Assembly: GCA_964584315.1 (NCBI GenBank)
Contig: CAZOZO010000049.1
Span: forward strand, 1-23,422
DNA: 23,422 nt
Direction of reading: 5' to 3'
Source of the DNA: CAXXOK01 sp964584315
GTDB taxonomy: Bacteria; Bacillota; Clostridia; Christensenellales; Aristaeellaceae
Each line of letters begins with the position of its first letter. Position 1 is the first letter of the stretch. Made by a program: the position numbers and the translations under genes. The notes beneath the pieces were generated by a model. That model saw only the letters and a program-made list of their open reading frames with translations. It was not told the origin of the DNA and made no database searches. Positions 21,552 to 23,422 of the stretch are shown here, piece by piece.

Positions 21552-22670
21552 TTGAAGCTGCAATGTTCCGCGCAGGAATTGATCACCGGACTCGTGAACG
21601 CGACCAGGGCCCTGAGCGCGCGGCCCGCTACCCAGATACTCGAATGTGTGAAGCTTAAGACCGGCCAGGGCGAGATCGCCCTTACCTGCACGGACGGGTC
21701 GCTGACCATCTGTGCCCGCGTGCGCGCGCAGATCGAGGAGCCCGGCGAGGTGCTGCTGCCCGGTAAACTGTTTGCGGAGATCGCCCGCAAGCTGCCCGAG
21801 GGCATGGTGAGCCTTGCCATGAACGAAAAATACGTGACCACCATCCGCTGCGGCACCAGCCGTTCCACGCTGACGGGCTTTGCCACGAAGGATTTTCCGC
21901 TCACGCTGGACCTGATCAACACCCATGCGCTGCACGTGCCGCAAAAGCGCCTGCGCGAGATGATCGGCCGGGTGACCTTCGCCATCGCCGTGCAGGAGAG
22001 CCGCCAGACGTTGACCGGCTGCCTCATGGAGGTGACCAAGACCGAGCTGCGCCTGGTGGGGCTGGACGGCTTCCGCCTGGCGCTGCAAAAGATGCACGGC
22101 GATTTTATCCTGCCGGATGGGGTCAGCATCTTGAAGGCCATCATCCCCGGCCACGTGGTGGGCGAGATGAGCCGCATCATGGTGGACGATCCGGAGGCCA
22201 TGCTCACCTTCCACATGGACGGCGCGCACCTGATGGCCGTGATCGGCGATACCACGCTGGTCACCAGCCTGCTGGCGGGCGAGTACATCAACTATAAGCA
22301 GATTTTGCCGGACGCGTGGCAGACCCGCGTGACCGTCAAGCGCGCGGAGCTGTGCGACGCCATCGAGCGCGCGTCGCTGATGGCGCGCGAGGGCAAGAAC
22401 AACCTGATCCGCATGAGCGCCGCCAACGACGTGATGCGCATCACCTCCATGAGCGAGCTGGGCGACGTGCTGGAAGAGCTGAGCGTGCATCTGGAGGGCG
22501 AGGAGATCGAGATCGCCTTCAACGCCCGCTACATCAGCGACGTGGTCAAGAACATCGACGACGAGTGCTGCATGCTGTCCATGAACACCAACGTGAGCCC
22601 CTGCGTGGTCAGCCCCGTGGAGGGGGACGACTATCTGTATCTGGTGCTGCCGGTAAGGGTGGCCAATTAA
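21552..22670 (+). CDS. dnaN: DNA polymerase III sliding clamp (beta subunit)
   Basis: The clamp is a ring-shaped dimer that tethers the replicative polymerase. The 372-aa length is normal. Three clamp domains can be followed: start KLQCSAQELITGLVNATRAL, RSTLTGFATKDFPLTLDL, middle LRLVGLDGFRLALQK, and the end LEGEEIEIAFNARYISDVVK then LVLPVRVAN, the usual C-terminal strand. The start is TTG at 21552 with GGAGG (21539-21543) 8 nt upstream; no ATG is near. dnaA, normally directly upstream in Firmicutes, is absent, replaced by the box-rich region and a VOC gene. recF, gyrB and other usual followers are also missing: an intrinsic terminator and an ABC transporter follow. A second dnaN elsewhere cannot be excluded. 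Confidence 0.95.
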   Translation: MKLQCSAQELITGLVNATRALSARPATQILECVKLKTGQGEIALTCTDGSLTICARVRAQIEEPGEVLLPGKLFAEIARKLPEGMVSLAMNEKYVTTIRCGTSRSTLTGFATKDFPLTLDLINTHALHVPQKRLREMIGRVTFAIAVQESRQTLTGCLMEVTKTELRLVGLDGFRLALQKMHGDFILPDGVSILKAIIPGHVVGEMSRIMVDDPEAMLTFHMDGAHLMAVIGDTTLVTSLLAGEYINYKQILPDAWQTRVTVKRAELCDAIERASLMAREGKNNLIRMSAANDVMRITSMSELGDVLEELSVHLEGEEIEIAFNARYISDVVKNIDDECCMLSMNTNVSPCVVSPVEGDDYLYLVLPVRVAN

Positions 22671-22850
22671 CGTCGGCTCTGCCTCCTTTGGCACCGAAGA
22701 TGAGCGTGTGCCCTGTGGGCACTGCGGCGAAGCCGCAAGCGAATCGGAGGTGGCCCGCTTCACAAGCGCATGGCATGGTAGTGCCTTGCGCGTCGATGAA
22801 GAGGGCAGGGCAATGGGACTTCGTCCCCCGAAAACCCCTCCTGGGGACGA
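22671..22850 (+). repeat. Intergenic repeat R6, long form, just after dnaN
   Basis: The element starts directly at the dnaN stop codon (TAACGTCGGCTCTGCC). Stems: GTGCCC/GGGCAC (22708-22713/22717-22722), TGCGGC/GCCGCA (22723-22728/22732-22737), CTTCA/TGAAG (22758-22762/22797-22801) enclosing GCGCA/TGCGC and GGCAT/GTGCC with a GGTA loop, and GGGAC/GTCCC (22815-22819/22823-22827). Sequence differs from R1 and R2 in most stems, but pairing is kept. Confidence 0.85.
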
Positions 22851-22885
22851 CGGGGTAAGACGAAATGACGAAGACATCGTAACAA

Positions 22886-22923
22886 AACGCCGCGTGCATG
22901 AAGTAAAGCACGCGGTGTTTTTT
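22886..22923 (+). terminator. Intrinsic terminator after dnaN
   Basis: A 12-bp stem (AACGCCGCGTGC at 22886-22897 with its partner at 22908-22919, one G-T pair) with a 10-nt loop runs into TTTTTT (22918-22923). It ends transcripts from dnaN and R6, 216 bp after the dnaN stop. Confidence 0.88.
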
Positions 22924-23117
22924 AAGCGTGAGTTGGATGATCGGATGCTCATTTTGGTGGGCAATGAACCTCCCGGTACAGTGCGGCTGGTACAATTGTA
23001 ACAATACTTCCTTTGCACAACGCTCCCACCCTTCAGGAACCCATCGCCCCTCGGATGTTTCCGCTTTCCGCCACACCCCGTTCATCGCCCGTTCACGGTT
23101 TGTTTACACGCCGCGGC

Positions 23118-23172
23118 TTGACGGGGTTGGCATTGCCGCCTATACTGTGACTGTAAAACCAATATCGGTCAC
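23118..23172 (+). promoter_or_regulatory. Promoter of the ABC transporter gene, with inverted repeat
   Basis: TTGACG (23118-23123) and TATACT (23141-23146) are 17 bp apart, a strong promoter match. Directly after the -10, GTGAC (23147-23151) and GTCAC (23168-23172) form a spaced inverted repeat over the likely start point, a possible operator. The stretch 22924-23117 shows nothing I can name. Confidence 0.7.
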
Positions 23173-23193
23173 ATCGTTTAGGGAGGCGTTACC

Positions 23194-23422
23194 ATGGGCT
23201 ACATCACCTTCGATCAGGTGAGCAAGATATACGGCGCGGGCGAATCCGCCGTGCACGCGGCGGACAACGTGAGCTTTGCCGTGGAGCGGGGGGAGCTGTG
23301 CGTGGTGCTGGGCCCCAGCGGCGCGGGCAAAACCACGGTGCTCAATTTGCTGGGCGGCATGGACAAGGCCACCAGCGGGCTGATCCGCGTGGGGGACAAG
23401 ACCATCACCAAAATGCGCTCGC
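23194..23422 (+). CDS. ABC transporter ATP-binding protein (start only)
   Basis: The first 76 codons are in the window. The frame starts with MGYITFDQVSKIYGAGESAV and has a full Walker A, VLGPSGAGKTTVLNLLGGMD, followed by KATSGLIRVGDKTI. This is the LolD/MacB-type ATPase family, which works with FtsX-like permeases on lipoproteins, peptides or cell wall turnover. The signature motif, Walker B and any permease lie beyond the window edge. GGGAGG lies 7 nt before the ATG, and the gene has its own strong promoter, so it probably opens a new operon. Confidence 0.9.
   Translation, partial: MGYITFDQVSKIYGAGESAVHAADNVSFAVERGELCVVLGPSGAGKTTVLNLLGGMDKATSGLIRVGDKTITKMRS

Noticed and set aside
22950..22996. 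Promoter with TACAGT or TACAAT after dnaN
   Set aside because: It has partial hexamers only, and no gene follows before the clear promoter at 23118.
22708..23001. 97-codon open frame in R6
   Set aside because: The frame lies across repeat stems and the intrinsic terminator of dnaN, so it is very unlikely to be translated.
21498..23018. 506-codon open frame on - opposite dnaN and R6
   Set aside because: It crosses the dnaN coding region, a repeat and a terminator; composition is that of an antisense frame.
1..23422. CRISPR array, tRNA or rRNA gene
   Set aside because: No regularly spaced direct repeats and no tRNA- or rRNA-like sequence were noticed by eye; a covariance search was not possible.

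Overview
The window is a stretch of high-G+C chromosomal DNA. It is most likely from an uncultured Clostridia-type Firmicute, probably gut-associated. The signs are GGAGG-type ribosome binding sites, two TTG starts chosen by strong Shine-Dalgarno sequences, Firmicute-like housekeeping genes, and a short XRE regulator plus Ser/Thr kinase family that I associate with gut Clostridia. The assignment is an inference; there is no rRNA or tRNA here to fix it. Long open frames antisense to the real genes are a by-product of the G+C content and are not annotated.

Region 1 (1-10940), all genes on +, is accessory in character. It holds an XRE-like regulator (259-1341), a kinase-NACHT-membrane fusion (1506-4379), a secreted helical protein (4627-5331), a membrane-anchored methyltransferase (5899-6690), a polysaccharide pyruvyl transferase family protein (6986-8122), two secreted proteins (8458-9360, 9421-9834) and a second, short XRE regulator related to the first (10371-10796). 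I read it as a possible envelope-sensing or signalling locus: kinase and NTPase inside, a sensor domain outside, exported partners, and two DNA-binding proteins that share a C-terminal extension. That reading is inference.

Region 2 (10940-18970), all on -, is mainly housekeeping: a ferritin-like/VIT iron transporter, a SpoU-type rRNA methyltransferase, cdsA, uppS, a small conserved-looking protein, frr, a YjjG-type HAD phosphatase and pfkA. The frr-uppS-cdsA order is classical, but the usual neighbours (rpsB, tsf, pyrH, dxr, rseP) are absent.

Region 3 (18970-23422), genes on +, holds an exported LCP-family protein, a glyoxalase-fold protein, dnaN with a TTG start, and the start of an ABC transporter ATPase. 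The 437 bp before dnaN look like a replication origin: a cluster of DnaA-box-like sequences, then a short C tract, then four CTA triplets and an A+T-rich patch, as in the Bacillus subtilis unwinding element. dnaA is not in the window.

Scattered through the intergenic DNA are six copies of one repeat family, in a long form (about 180 bp) and a short form (about 70-85 bp). The long copies differ in sequence but keep the same stem-loops through matched changes on both sides of the stems. This is the most striking unexplained structure here, beside the kinase-NACHT locus and the origin candidate.
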